Of a stretch of DNA of 64,000 nucleotides, positions 34,522 through 43,486 are shown in pieces. The notes beneath the pieces were generated by a model, which saw only the letters and a list, made by a program, of their open reading frames with translations, ran no database searches and had not been told where the DNA came from. Source of the stretch: Paenibacillus sp. BJ-4 (GTDB lineage: Bacteria > Bacillota > Bacilli > Paenibacillales > Paenibacillaceae); assembly GCF_020404765.1 (NCBI RefSeq), contig NZ_JAIVEM010000006.1, forward strand, positions 248,001-312,000, written 5' to 3'. Positions within the stretch are counted from its first letter, which is position 1, and each line of letters starts with the position of its first letter. The translations under genes were made by a program, and so were the position numbers.

Positions 34522-35619
34522 ATGAGTATACATGAATACGGTTGGTCTGATTACTGGAACGGTTATTGGGACCAATGGAAGCAAAGTTTTGAGGAACGTG
34601 CAGGACATTCACAGCTACGGCCTGCCCGCTTGATCGCCGATTATGGGCAAAAAGTCAAGCTTATCACGATGGATGGGGAACGCTGGGGAGCCTCTTCTGG
34701 CAAGCTGCGACATTTCATCGATGATCCCGCCGAAATGCCGGCTGTCGGGGATTGGGTGGCGATCACCACACCGGATGGAGTGTCGGATGCTGTGATCCAT
34801 GCCGTCCTGCCACGCAAAAGCCGAATATCCCGGCAGGCTGCGGGCTTTGAGACAAAGGAGCAACTGATAGCGACTAATGTGGATACTCTCTTTCTCGTAA
34901 ATGCGTTGAATCATGATTTTAATGTACGCAGACTGGAACGGTATTTGATTATGGCTTGGAACAGTGGGGTGAACCCGGTGGTCGTGTTGAGTAAGAGCGA
35001 CCTATGTCACGATGTTGAAGCACGGATCGCAGAAGCGGAGGGGGTAGCTCCCGGTGTCCCTGTCATCGTTATTTCTGCTCTGCAAAACGAAGGTAGGGAG
35101 CAGTTGGAGGCGTTTCTTCAACCCGGCTGCACCATTGCCTTGACGGGCTCTTCCGGTAGCGGTAAATCAACGATTGTGAACTGGCTGTCTGGAGCCGAAG
35201 TTCAGCTGACACAAGATGTGAGGGAGGAAGACAGCCGGGGACGGCATACGACAACTCACCGACAGCTTTTTCCCATCGCCAAGCAAGCTGTCCTGCTGGA
35301 TACGCCCGGCATGCGTGAGCTTAACCTGTGGGATGATTCTACGGGCGTCGCTCATACCTTTGCCGATATTACCGACATAGCGCAAAATTGTCGGTTTGTG
35401 GATTGTAAGCACAAGGGGGAAGCTGGATGCGCAGTGGAGGAAGCTGTACAGACGGGGGGACTGTCAGAATCGAGGGTGAACAATTATCGCAAGATGCAGC
35501 GAGAGCTGGAATATCAGGCGCGCAAGGAAGCGGATCGGCGGAGAAAGGATAGCCGTACAAGCACAACCACGGGCCGAAGGGATCAGCGAAGTGGTTGGCG
35601 ACGGGATGTGGAGTGGTAA
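34522..35619 (+). CDS. rsgA: Ribosome small-subunit-dependent GTPase A
   Basis: 365 aa circularly permuted GTPase. An OB-fold N-terminus is followed by G4 (VVLSKSDL), G5, then G1 GSSGSGKST and G3 LLDTPGMREL, and a C-terminal Zn-binding segment CRFVDCKHKGEAGC. It assists late 30S assembly. The C-terminal tail is Arg-rich. AAGGAGG precedes the ATG. It lies behind two terminators, so transcription depends on readthrough or an unseen promoter in 34406-34510. Confidence 0.92.
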   Translation: MSIHEYGWSDYWNGYWDQWKQSFEERAGHSQLRPARLIADYGQKVKLITMDGERWGASSGKLRHFIDDPAEMPAVGDWVAITTPDGVSDAVIHAVLPRKSRISRQAAGFETKEQLIATNVDTLFLVNALNHDFNVRRLERYLIMAWNSGVNPVVVLSKSDLCHDVEARIAEAEGVAPGVPVIVISALQNEGREQLEAFLQPGCTIALTGSSGSGKSTIVNWLSGAEVQLTQDVREEDSRGRHTTTHRQLFPIAKQAVLLDTPGMRELNLWDDSTGVAHTFADITDIAQNCRFVDCKHKGEAGCAVEEAVQTGGLSESRVNNYRKMQRELEYQARKEADRRRKDSRTSTTTGRRDQRSGWRRDVEW

Positions 35620-35702
35620 GCCAAGCTGCATTGAAATATCATTTGTAAAAAATACAAGAAAATCTATGAAGTAATCGGCATATGGTGTAAAGGGGTGAGC
35701 AT

Positions 35703-36041
35703 ATGCCGAATTACAGCATTTTGGTGGATCTATCGGAGCGTCGTTTGTATTTAAAAGATGGCAGTCAGATCGTGCAAAGTTATCCGGTCGGTATCGGTAA
35801 GTTGGCTACACAGACACCGTATGGACAATTTACGATCATTAACAAACAGCCCAATCCCGGCGGCCCTTTCGGAGCGTTCTGGATGGGGCTGTCCAAGCCA
35901 CATTATGGCATTCACGGGACCAATGATCCTTCATCTATTGGCCAGATGGTGTCACATGGCTGCATCCGAATGCAGAACAAGGATGTACTTGAGCTTCAGG
36001 AGAAGGTAAGCGTGGGCACACCTGTTACGATCCAGTCTTAG
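35703..36041 (+). CDS. L,D-transpeptidase (YkuD domain only)
   Basis: 112 aa. The YkuD catalytic block [10 protein letters not shown] and SHGCIRM (with nucleophile Cys) is intact. No signal peptide or LysM is present, so this is a bare catalytic domain, like some spore-associated or intracellularly made enzymes. GGGGTGAGC lies before the ATG. Members cross-link or modify peptidoglycan. Confidence 0.88.
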   Translation: MPNYSILVDLSERRLYLKDGSQIVQSYPVGIGKLATQTPYGQFTIINKQPNPGGPFGAFWMGLSKPHYGIHGTNDPSSIGQMVSHGCIRMQNKDVLELQEKVSVGTPVTIQS

Positions 36042-36092
36042 CGGATTACTGACCGACAAAGAGTTCGACTTTTAGCTATGTGCGCTGGTCCG

Positions 36093-37112
36093 TTACGATT
36101 TGGGCTGGATAGGGATACGGGCTTCAATCCGCTTGGAGCCCTCTTTGTCGTTCGCAACTTTGACTAACGATCCCGAAAGACGTTCTCCACGTGTACCGTA
36201 TACCTGCTTAGCGTTGATCCATATATCTTCGTTCGGCTCGTAGTTTATGACCAGGGTGTAGCGGTTGGCAAGGCTCGGTTTTTTGACCCTCATGCTGAAG
36301 GAACCGTCAGGCATGACTTTAGTTTGGTCATCGTAGCCAAACTGCCATCGCCCCGGGAAATCAATCGTGAGCTTGACATCGGAACCCTCCAGCAAATTGC
36401 TGCGTGCATATACATGATAATAATTGCCTTCTTGTTTCACATCAGGCTTAATCCACACTTGGGGGCTGCCGTAGTCCTTAGGTTTGTTCCAGACAGGTTT
36501 AACCAGTGGAGTAGTGCGATCCTGCTCGGGATCAAGCTCAGCGCCAATCCGTACTTCTTGCAATAGCCGTTCCTTTTCCTCGTATTGATATACATATGGC
36601 CCTTCCAGCTTGTTACCGCCGCTGCCATAAAGATTTCGTATCGCATCGACTTGATCGTCCGGGCGAAACAGAACGGTCAGATCCATACTGCCCTGTATGC
36701 CAGGTCGTTGCACTCGGAGTACAAAACTTCCGTCCTTTTGGATCGCTGTCTCGTCAGTGTATCCGGTTAACAGGGAGTTTTTGACCGCGAGATTCCCTTT
36801 AATCCGTGCTCCGGCGGGGAGATTGGAGTGTCCTGTAACCTTGACGGTATTTTCGTCTATACTTACGTTCCCCGATATTTCGAGATAGCTGCTGCCTTGC
36901 TGATGCACGGGGGAACGGCTGGCAGCTCGCTCATCAAGGGTTGATGCACCCTGATTCGGATTGCCGGTGACAGTATAAGCGCGTGCTTCTGCTTCATGCT
37001 GTGCGATACTCCGGGTAGATGCCTTTTCCCTGCTGCACGCAGCTAGAATAGTTAAAAATAACAAAGTGCATATCAGGTTACAGCCTATTTTGATCATTCG
37101 GCGTTTGCTCAT
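36093..37112 (-). CDS. Putative lipoprotein with two repeated beta domains
   Basis: 339 aa. A lipoprotein signal (LLFLTILAAC, lipobox LAAC) is followed by an unstructured stretch. Two similar segments follow: SGNVSIDENTVKVTGHSNLPAGARIKG at about 78-190 and PDVKQEGNYYHVYARSNLLEGSDVKL at about 220-320; each includes a phrase like DGSF-x-x-RV-x-P and a V-YG ending (IRNLYGSGG, AKQVYGTRG). The family is not recognised. It is probably an outer-face membrane lipoprotein. AAGGAGCG lies upstream on the minus strand. Confidence 0.75.
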   Translation of the reverse strand: MSKRRMIKIGCNLICTLLFLTILAACSREKASTRSIAQHEAEARAYTVTGNPNQGASTLDERAASRSPVHQQGSSYLEISGNVSIDENTVKVTGHSNLPAGARIKGNLAVKNSLLTGYTDETAIQKDGSFVLRVQRPGIQGSMDLTVLFRPDDQVDAIRNLYGSGGNKLEGPYVYQYEEKERLLQEVRIGAELDPEQDRTTPLVKPVWNKPKDYGSPQVWIKPDVKQEGNYYHVYARSNLLEGSDVKLTIDFPGRWQFGYDDQTKVMPDGSFSMRVKKPSLANRYTLVINYEPNEDIWINAKQVYGTRGERLSGSLVKVANDKEGSKRIEARIPIQPKS

Positions 37113-37330
37113 GATTTCTGCTCGCTCCTTGTCTGTAGCTATCAGGCTTAAGTGGGATCAAACTTTTGAAACTCTATGTATTTACCCGATTTAAAGGAGA
37201 TGTAATCCATCCACACTGTATCCTACAAGGACCGTACATGTTTAAATAACCTATAGAATGGTTAAAAATGGATAGCCTGATCATCCATCAGAATAGCAGG
37301 GGCAGCATGCTGTAAAGGAGCCTGAGTCAT

Positions 37331-37480
37331 ATGTCCATTGACCGTTTTATTTTGAAAAAGCTGGACAACTGCCGGGAAGAACATACACGCGCTAACTTAC
37401 TGGAACTGTTTAGAATACGAATAGAGAAGGCGCAGAAACAGGAACGAGGCGCTAAAAAAGGCTATCGCAGAGTTTTATAA
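37331..37480 (+). pseudogene. Small ORF, possibly frameshifted remnant
   Basis: A 49-codon frame (SIDRFILKKLDNCREEHTRA near its start) follows AAAGGAG and ends at 37480. Shifting by one base near 37445 gives a continuation that reads ALKKAIAEFYKQNLIKCTDDG and stops at 37523, just before a terminator. That looks like the natural end of a ~64-residue protein. Either frame could be real; I do not know the family. Confidence 0.35.
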
Positions 37481-37548
37481 GCAGAATCTGATCAAATGCA
37501 CAGATGACGGCAAGGTCACATAGTTCATGTTTCAAATCCGCTGATATG

Positions 37549-37578
37549 GAGAGGGTGCTGGAGAGCCCTCTCTTTTTT
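37549..37578 (+). terminator. Rho-independent terminator
   Basis: GAGAGGG and CCCTCTC pair over a 10-nt loop, followed by TTTTTT. Confidence 0.7.
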
Positions 37579-37592
37579 GTGTCTGTATTCAG

Positions 37593-37623
37593 ACAAAAAA
37601 ATAGTCCCTCTTAGTAGAGGGAC
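37593..37623 (-). terminator. Minus-strand terminator at the end of the 79-aa ORF
   Basis: GTCCCTC and GAGGGAC pair over TACTAA on the minus strand, with a long T run. The stop codon of the ORF lies in the loop. Confidence 0.75.
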
Positions 37624-37850
37624 AGTGCCAATGAATCATTTTCACTAACGCTATGCAGGATGGCTTCACAGCCAATAATCTCTATGCTGATCAAAGAGTT
37701 AAGACATTTCTGAAGGGCACGCTTGCCGCTGGAGATTTTGTTCTCCAAAGTGTTGCTTAGAAGTTTCAATGTTTTTTGCATAGGCTGCTTGTTATCTTGA
37801 TTGAAGTAAACGGGAATACGTTTGTTTTGAAATGTAATTAATGTTCTCAC
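37611..37850 (-). CDS. Hypothetical protein, 79 aa
   Basis: The GTG at 37850 follows GGTGAGGTG at suitable distance on the minus strand, and a terminator hairpin sits on the stop codon. The product is basic and helical (KTLKLLSNTLENKISSGKRALQKCLNSL). Not recognised. The good SD and terminator favour a real gene. Confidence 0.5.
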   Translation of the reverse strand: MRTLITFQNKRIPVYFNQDNKQPMQKTLKLLSNTLENKISSGKRALQKCLNSLISIEIIGCEAILHSVSENDSLALSLY

Positions 37851-37859
37851 AAAAATCAC

Positions 37860-38134
37860 CTCACCTGAGTTATTTCATGGCTTTATTGTAGAGCCCGTTT
37901 CTTAAAATTACCTTAAAAACACCTTATAAAAACATAAAGGTCTGAGAAATTTACAAAGTGTTCACAATAATCTGGGTAACAATCGAGTTTAGTTCTAAGC
38001 AATTGATAAAATGACGTAGATGCGACTATTTAAAACTATTAAATATAAATTTGTGATACAATTGGCTCTTTATAATTTGGTAAAATGCGACTAAAGGCTT
38101 TATATTATTTTGAGAGTGGGTATTTTGTAACAAA
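37860..38134. other. AT-rich intergenic region
   Basis: No coding frame with an SD is seen here. The stretch is AT-rich and separates the minus-strand small gene from the T7SS operon. Several TATAAT-like words occur (for example near 38072) without a matching -35. Confidence 0.5.
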
Positions 38135-38163
38135 TTGACAGTCTAATAGGTGAATGCTACAGT
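38135..38163 (+). promoter_or_regulatory. Sigma-A promoter of the type VII secretion operon
   Basis: TTGACA (38135-38140), 17-nt spacer and TACAGT (38158-38163), 81 nt before the esaB-like start. Confidence 0.7.
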
Positions 38164-38243
38164 TACGATAGCCATCTTTCTATCGAAAAAAGGCTTTTTG
38201 TGTGAACTTTACTGTATTAATTAAGGATCGGGAGGGATGACAG

Positions 38244-38564
38244 ATGATCCTGACCGTGCTTTCAGGACGACAGGAAACAGAGTGGTTTGACATCGAGGTG
38301 GCTGATGAATATTCGGTGGAGCATTTGAAGCTGATGCTGGGTGTGCGCATTTTTGGGGAGTCTCCGGCAGAGGGAATGCAATATATTATGGAAGCAAAGT
38401 TCCCGGAGGGGCTTTGGTTCAGAGTGGAGGACGACCAGCTACTTACAGGGGCAGGCTTGCGGGAAGGCTGTACGGTGCGTATTCAGCGTGCCTTTTCGAC
38501 AACCCAGGACGAAGCACCTGTATATGGACGGCGTTCGCTGTTTCAAAACGAAAAAAATGGGTAA
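38244..38564 (+). CDS. esaB: EsaB/YukD-like ubiquitin-fold protein of the T7SS
   Basis: 106 aa. The N-terminal ~80 residues (ILTVLSGRQETEWFDIEV, then SVEHLKLMLGVRIFG and LTGAGLREGCTVRI) fit the ubiquitin-like YukD/EsaB fold. These proteins act as cytosolic regulators or assembly factors of type VII secretion. It opens the operon, 67 nt before the EssC-like ATPase. GGGAGGG is the SD. Assigned on fold pattern and context. Confidence 0.75.
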   Translation: MILTVLSGRQETEWFDIEVADEYSVEHLKLMLGVRIFGESPAEGMQYIMEAKFPEGLWFRVEDDQLLTGAGLREGCTVRIQRAFSTTQDEAPVYGRRSLFQNEKNG

Positions 38565-38631
38565 ATACACACATGAAATTATATGAAACCTTGGTAAAAT
38601 GAAATAGTAAGCGAAAAGGGGGACTTTTGTC

Positions 38632-41600
38632 TTGAATGTATTATACCAGCGATCCCCGAGATTAAGGCCGGCACTCCGAGAGGAGAAGCTGGAGATTTTA
38701 CGGCCTCCGGCTGAGCCGAGCAAGCCGTCTTTTTCTATTATATCTATACTTATTCCTTTAATGATGACGTTGGTGACTGTAGGCTTTTATGTATATATGA
38801 GCAGAACGGGCAAAATGGGCAATAGTAACTATCTGATGTTCCAGATGGTTACGGTGGTCATGATGCTAACATCGTATACGATTCCTTTTTTCGTATACCT
38901 AAATAATAAAAAGGAATATAAGCGCAAGCTGGAGGAACGCGACCGGATGTACCGGGAACAGCTCCAGAAGCATCGTGAAGAGCTTGAATTGAAGCGCGAG
39001 GAACAAATTCGCACGCTGTATGAAATTCACGGTGATCCGCAAATATGCGCTCAAATCGTCAAAAACCGCAACAGTTCTCTTTGGGAACGATCTCCGGAGG
39101 ATGAGGATTTTTTACAGGTCCGTATTGGGACTGGACAAGTTCCCTTTCATATTAAATTGCAAATCCCGCGTCCGGACGGCTACGACCGTGACCCCCTGTT
39201 GGGGGCTGCGGATGAGTTGGAGGAAGAGTTCCGTCTGGTGAATGCTGCTTCCATTGCATTACCGTTGTTTCAATCCAAAGTAGTAGGACTGGTCGGTGAA
39301 CGAGAGCATACTCTTGCTGCCTTAAGAGTGATTCTGGCGCAGGTAGCTGTGCGTCACTCGCCGGATGAAGTGAAAATCGCGTCCTTTTATGATGAGCGAG
39401 AGGAAAGTGAATGGGCCTGGATGCGCTGGCTTCCGCATGTGTGGGATGATGACAGAACCCAGAGGATGATGTCAGACCGCAGCAGCAGCACCCATCAATT
39501 AGCTGATTTTCTGTTTGCCAGGCTAAACCGCCGTAAAAACAATCGCAGCGAACGTCACGGAAAAGGGATGGAAGTCCCTTGCTACCTGATTGTTTTATCC
39601 GATAGCCAGCTCATTGAGGAAGAGCCTTTGCTTCCATTATTACTGGAAGACGGACGAGCCATTGATGCGTGCACGATCGTGCTTGCTTCCCGTAAGGAAG
39701 CATTGCCGATGCAGTGTCAGCTGATCGTGGAGGCTTCCAAGGAGCAGGGGGTATATGCTCGCAAATCGGAATCGGCAGAGGTTGAACAACAGAGCTTTAA
39801 GCCGGATCGTTTGTCCAAAGGGGAAGCCGATGCATTGGCACGGTATATGGCTCCTATTCGATTGAAGCGCTCCTCGGCTTCGGATATTCCATCTGTACTG
39901 CCTTTGTTTGATATGATGAGCGTAGCGGATGTGGAGGAACTGGATGTAACAGAGCGGTGGCGGCGGAACCGTCACCCTGATACTTTACCCGTACCGATGG
40001 GTGTGCGAGCAGGCGGCAAGAAGATTATGATTAATCTGCATGATAAAATAGAGCGCCAGGGACATGGTCCCCACGGTCTGATCGCGGGTACGACGGGTTC
40101 AGGGAAGAGTGAGGTTATTCAGTCTATCGTGGCCTCGCTTGCGGCCGAGTTTCACCCGCATGATCTTGCTTTTATGCTGATTGACTACAAGGGCGGCGGC
40201 ATGTCCAATACGTTCGTCAACCTGCCGCATGTTGTGGGTACGATTACGAATTTGGACAATAACTTGATCGAACGCGCCAAAATATCCCTCAAGGCAGAAC
40301 TGGTTCGTCGACAGAAAATATTGAACGATGCAGGCAATTTACAGCATATTGATGAGTATTACAGATTACTCCGGCAGCGGCACGAACAGCCGCTGCCTCA
40401 TCTGGTTATTATTATTGATGAATTTGCACAACTAAAACGGGATCAGCCAGAGTTTATGGACGAGCTAATCAGTATTGCAGCGATTGGGCGGACGTTGGGT
40501 GTCCATCTGATCTTGGCAACCCAAAAGCCCGCCGGGGTCGTAGACGATAAAATCTGGAGTAACTCCAGATTCCGTATCTGTCTTCGGGTGCAGAGCGAAG
40601 GCGATAGCCGTGATATGCTGAAAATACCGAATGCGGCGTGGATTACCAAGCCGGGACGAGGGTATTTTCAAGTCGGTAGCGACGAGGTGTTTGAAGAGAT
40701 GCAGTTTGCTTGGAGCGGTGCACCGTATATAGGCAACAGCGATATTTCTTCTGCACTGCCTGTACATGAAGTGAGACTGAACGGGAAACGTGAAGCACTA
40801 CTGACAGGCGGCGAACGTGCAAGCTCAGGCTTAAAAGGAGAAGAAGCCCCTAAACAGCTTCAAGTTTTTATTGATTATATTGCGAATGAGGCTGCTAAGG
40901 CAGGGATCGAACGGCTTCAGGGACCGTGGCTTCCGCCGCTGCCTGAATTGCTGGATTTAACAAATTTGCCTCCATGCACCGAAATAGATAGTACATCATC
41001 ACCTTTGGAGCTGAAGGCTCTTATTGGTCTGGTGGATGATTTGCCGAATCAGCGACAGGAGCCAATTTATGCAGCGCTGGATCATGGCCATTGGGCGGTG
41101 TACGGCATGCCGGGCATGGGGAAAACGACCTTTTTACAGACGCTGCTGATGTCGACAGCTCAGCGCTTTGATGCGAACCGTTGGAACGGTTATATCATTG
41201 ACATGGGTCGGACGATGCGCGATTTTGGGGAACTTCCGCAAATCGGTGCTGTTATGATGGCAGAGGAGGACGACCGGATCAAGCGGTTGTTCCGTTATCT
41301 GTTCAAGCTGGTTGCTTTACGCAAGGAATTGATTTCCGAAGCTGGCGTCAAAACGATAAGCTCGTATCGCCGTTCTGCGGTCGAGGATGTACCGCAAATT
41401 GTCGTAGCTATTGATGGCTACCTTAATTTCCGTAATGCTTATCCGGATGAAAATGAACTGCTGGAATCTCTTTTGCGTGAAGGTGGCAGTTTGGGTATCA
41501 CGTTCATCATCACTGCGAACCGGATTACGGATGTGTTTGAGAAATTCCGCAGTAACATTCCGAATGCTGTTTCTTTTGAATTGTCCGATCCGAGTGATTA

Positions 41601-42627
41601 TTATTACGCGGTAGGACGGCCGGCGAAAACGCCAGGACCTTTGATTCCGGGCCGCGCCCTGGTAAAAGGACATATTCCACCGCTTGAGTTCCAGACGGCA
41701 TTGCCTTCACCGGGAGAAGATGAGACGGAACGATCGGCACGGCTGCGCCGCAATATCGCGAGCATTGTACAGGAATGGAAGGGTGCGCACGCACCAGCCA
41801 TTCTCCCGTTGCCTGAGCATATTCCACTGGCGGAACTGTTACAGCAGTGGGATCGGACAGCTGGGCCTTCCGGTGCGCTCCCTTATGAGGTGCCTGTAGG
41901 TCTACAGAGTGACGATCTTGAGCCTTTCCTCCTGAATCTAAAAGAGGGTCCTAATTTTATCGTCGGCAGTCCTATGGAGGGAGGAAAAACATCCTTCCTG
42001 ATGAGCTGGATTCTATCGCTGGCTTATTACACCTCACCAGGACAGCTGGAAGTCTATACGCTTGATACCCGTTATGGGGGCGGTGGATTATCGCGGTTGC
42101 GGCATCTTCCTCATGTCAAGGCTGCGGCCGAAAGCGAAGAAGAAATCGGGCCTCTGGTACAGCAAGTGCATGATATCGTTCAACAGCGAAGCAAGGATGG
42201 AAATGACCCTGAATTACTGCTGGTTATTGATGATGCGGATATGTTAAGCAAACAGCTGAACGATTTTATGATAAAGGATCAGCTCTCCGCCATTGTACGG
42301 TTGGGACGTGATCGTAATGTGCATGTCGTGCTATCGGGTGTGCCATCTGATTTCCCAACCTTTGGGGTAGACTGGTTCAATGATGTCAAGGCAAGTCAAA
42401 GCGGCATGCTTTTTGGAACACTGGATTCGAATGATTTATCGTTCTTTCGTATCCCCTATTCGGAAGCGAATGCCGCTGCGGGTGGCCTAAAAGTCCTGCC
42501 GCCTGGACAGGGATACTACGTACGGCGCAAATTTACCAGGATAAAAGCGGCAATTCCTTTCTCAGAGCAAGTGAGCTGTGAGGATTGGATAACGAAAATT
42601 CGTGACCGATGGCATGTTGTAGTTTGA
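38632..42627 (+). CDS. essC: EssC/EccC-type FtsK/SpoIIIE ATPase of type VII secretion
   Basis: 1331 aa. Two transmembrane helices (about 37-58 and 68-88) are followed by three tandem FtsK-like ATPase domains. D1 has Walker A GTTGSGKSE at about 486 and Walker B LVIIIDEFAQL; D2 has GMPGMGKTT at about 825 but a weak Walker B (VVAIDGYL); D3 has a degenerate GSPMEGGKTS at about 1112 and LLLVIDDAD. There are no N-terminal FHA domains, unlike Staphylococcus EssC and Bacillus YukBA; the N-terminus instead has an Arg/Pro-rich stretch like mycobacterial EccC. Start is TTG with AGGGGG upstream. It drives export of the WXG100 proteins encoded downstream. Confidence 0.92.
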   Translation: MNVLYQRSPRLRPALREEKLEILRPPAEPSKPSFSIISILIPLMMTLVTVGFYVYMSRTGKMGNSNYLMFQMVTVVMMLTSYTIPFFVYLNNKKEYKRKLEERDRMYREQLQKHREELELKREEQIRTLYEIHGDPQICAQIVKNRNSSLWERSPEDEDFLQVRIGTGQVPFHIKLQIPRPDGYDRDPLLGAADELEEEFRLVNAASIALPLFQSKVVGLVGEREHTLAALRVILAQVAVRHSPDEVKIASFYDEREESEWAWMRWLPHVWDDDRTQRMMSDRSSSTHQLADFLFARLNRRKNNRSERHGKGMEVPCYLIVLSDSQLIEEEPLLPLLLEDGRAIDACTIVLASRKEALPMQCQLIVEASKEQGVYARKSESAEVEQQSFKPDRLSKGEADALARYMAPIRLKRSSASDIPSVLPLFDMMSVADVEELDVTERWRRNRHPDTLPVPMGVRAGGKKIMINLHDKIERQGHGPHGLIAGTTGSGKSEVIQSIVASLAAEFHPHDLAFMLIDYKGGGMSNTFVNLPHVVGTITNLDNNLIERAKISLKAELVRRQKILNDAGNLQHIDEYYRLLRQRHEQPLPHLVIIIDEFAQLKRDQPEFMDELISIAAIGRTLGVHLILATQKPAGVVDDKIWSNSRFRICLRVQSEGDSRDMLKIPNAAWITKPGRGYFQVGSDEVFEEMQFAWSGAPYIGNSDISSALPVHEVRLNGKREALLTGGERASSGLKGEEAPKQLQVFIDYIANEAAKAGIERLQGPWLPPLPELLDLTNLPPCTEIDSTSSPLELKALIGLVDDLPNQRQEPIYAALDHGHWAVYGMPGMGKTTFLQTLLMSTAQRFDANRWNGYIIDMGRTMRDFGELPQIGAVMMAEEDDRIKRLFRYLFKLVALRKELISEAGVKTISSYRRSAVEDVPQIVVAIDGYLNFRNAYPDENELLESLLREGGSLGITFIITANRITDVFEKFRSNIPNAVSFELSDPSDYYYAVGRPAKTPGPLIPGRALVKGHIPPLEFQTALPSPGEDETERSARLRRNIASIVQEWKGAHAPAILPLPEHIPLAELLQQWDRTAGPSGALPYEVPVGLQSDDLEPFLLNLKEGPNFIVGSPMEGGKTSFLMSWILSLAYYTSPGQLEVYTLDTRYGGGGLSRLRHLPHVKAAAESEEEIGPLVQQVHDIVQQRSKDGNDPELLLVIDDADMLSKQLNDFMIKDQLSAIVRLGRDRNVHVVLSGVPSDFPTFGVDWFNDVKASQSGMLFGTLDSNDLSFFRIPYSEANAAAGGLKVLPPGQGYYVRRKFTRIKAAIPFSEQVSCEDWITKIRDRWHVVV

Positions 42628-42643
42628 AGGGAGGTGGCTCATA

Positions 42644-43486
42644 ATGTTAACGTTTCAAGCTTCCAAGCAGAAGTTAATAACCCTCAAGTCGAAGGAACTG
42701 TTTTTTCTGGCAGGCGTGCTGGGTTCTGACAGACTGCTTGGGGTGGAAGATCCGTTCAAGGGCTATCTAGCGGAGGAGTTGGCAGAAGAGTGGGAACAGG
42801 TAAAAGCTGCTCTTCTGGAAAAGGGTTATCTAAAACGGGTAGATAAGGGCAAAGAGTTGGCAATGCCCCCTACTGTTTTTTCGAGGGTTGCTATCGCCGG
42901 ATTATCTAACAGGGCTTGCCGCATACGTTATACACGGGGAGGCAAGCGGTTTGAAGGCTACCTTCATTGCACGAACGAGCGTGTGGTGGAGCTTGTGAAA
43001 TCCGTTGATGAACCCGATGAGTATCGCCTGTACGATCTGGGTAATGTGGAAAAGGCATGTGAATCGTTGATTGATGAAATGGGCTGGGTAGATCGGCTTG
43101 TGCCTGAATCCCCTGCGCTCATGTTCTCCAAGCAGGCATTTAATGAAATTTATAAGCAATCTGCAGGAGAGAATGTGTCTCTAATCAGCAGTAAACTGAC
43201 CGAGACTAGCGGAGATGCGGAGGGGGCTGCCAAGCTGGCCCAGTCATTAAGCTCCCGAGTAGCCGAAGGAGAGCTGCAATTGCTGGTTTGGAACGGCAGG
43301 GAGTGGGAATCACAACGGGCAGCTTTTGTCCTGTGTCCTGCAATGAGCTGGATATTTCGTATGAGCTCTAATGGTAATGGAGACTGGCTTATTGCAGCCA
43401 TGACTTCGAGGGATCAATTTGTGGATTTATTATTAAATTGGCTGAGACAGTCGACAGTAACTGAAGAAGCGACAGAAGAAGGGTGA
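42644..43486 (+). CDS. Unrecognised T7SS-associated protein, possibly an EspG-like chaperone
   Basis: 280 aa, cytosolic, mixed alpha/beta. It begins with LITLKSKELFFLAGVLGSDRLLG and a winged-helix-like region (EEWEQVKAALLEKGYLKRV), and ends with a long segment closing on DQFVDLLLNWLRQ. The order of a short N-terminal wing, central beta sheet and C-terminal helical hairpin recalls EspG chaperones of ESX systems, but I cannot confirm homology. GGGAGGTG is the SD. It lies 16 nt after essC and overlaps the next gene, so it is part of the secretion operon. Confidence 0.7.
   Translation: MLTFQASKQKLITLKSKELFFLAGVLGSDRLLGVEDPFKGYLAEELAEEWEQVKAALLEKGYLKRVDKGKELAMPPTVFSRVAIAGLSNRACRIRYTRGGKRFEGYLHCTNERVVELVKSVDEPDEYRLYDLGNVEKACESLIDEMGWVDRLVPESPALMFSKQAFNEIYKQSAGENVSLISSKLTETSGDAEGAAKLAQSLSSRVAEGELQLLVWNGREWESQRAAFVLCPAMSWIFRMSSNGNGDWLIAAMTSRDQFVDLLLNWLRQSTVTEEATEEG

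Noticed and set aside
34332..34535. 67-codon frame before rsgA
   Set aside because: It runs across the second terminator and has no SD.
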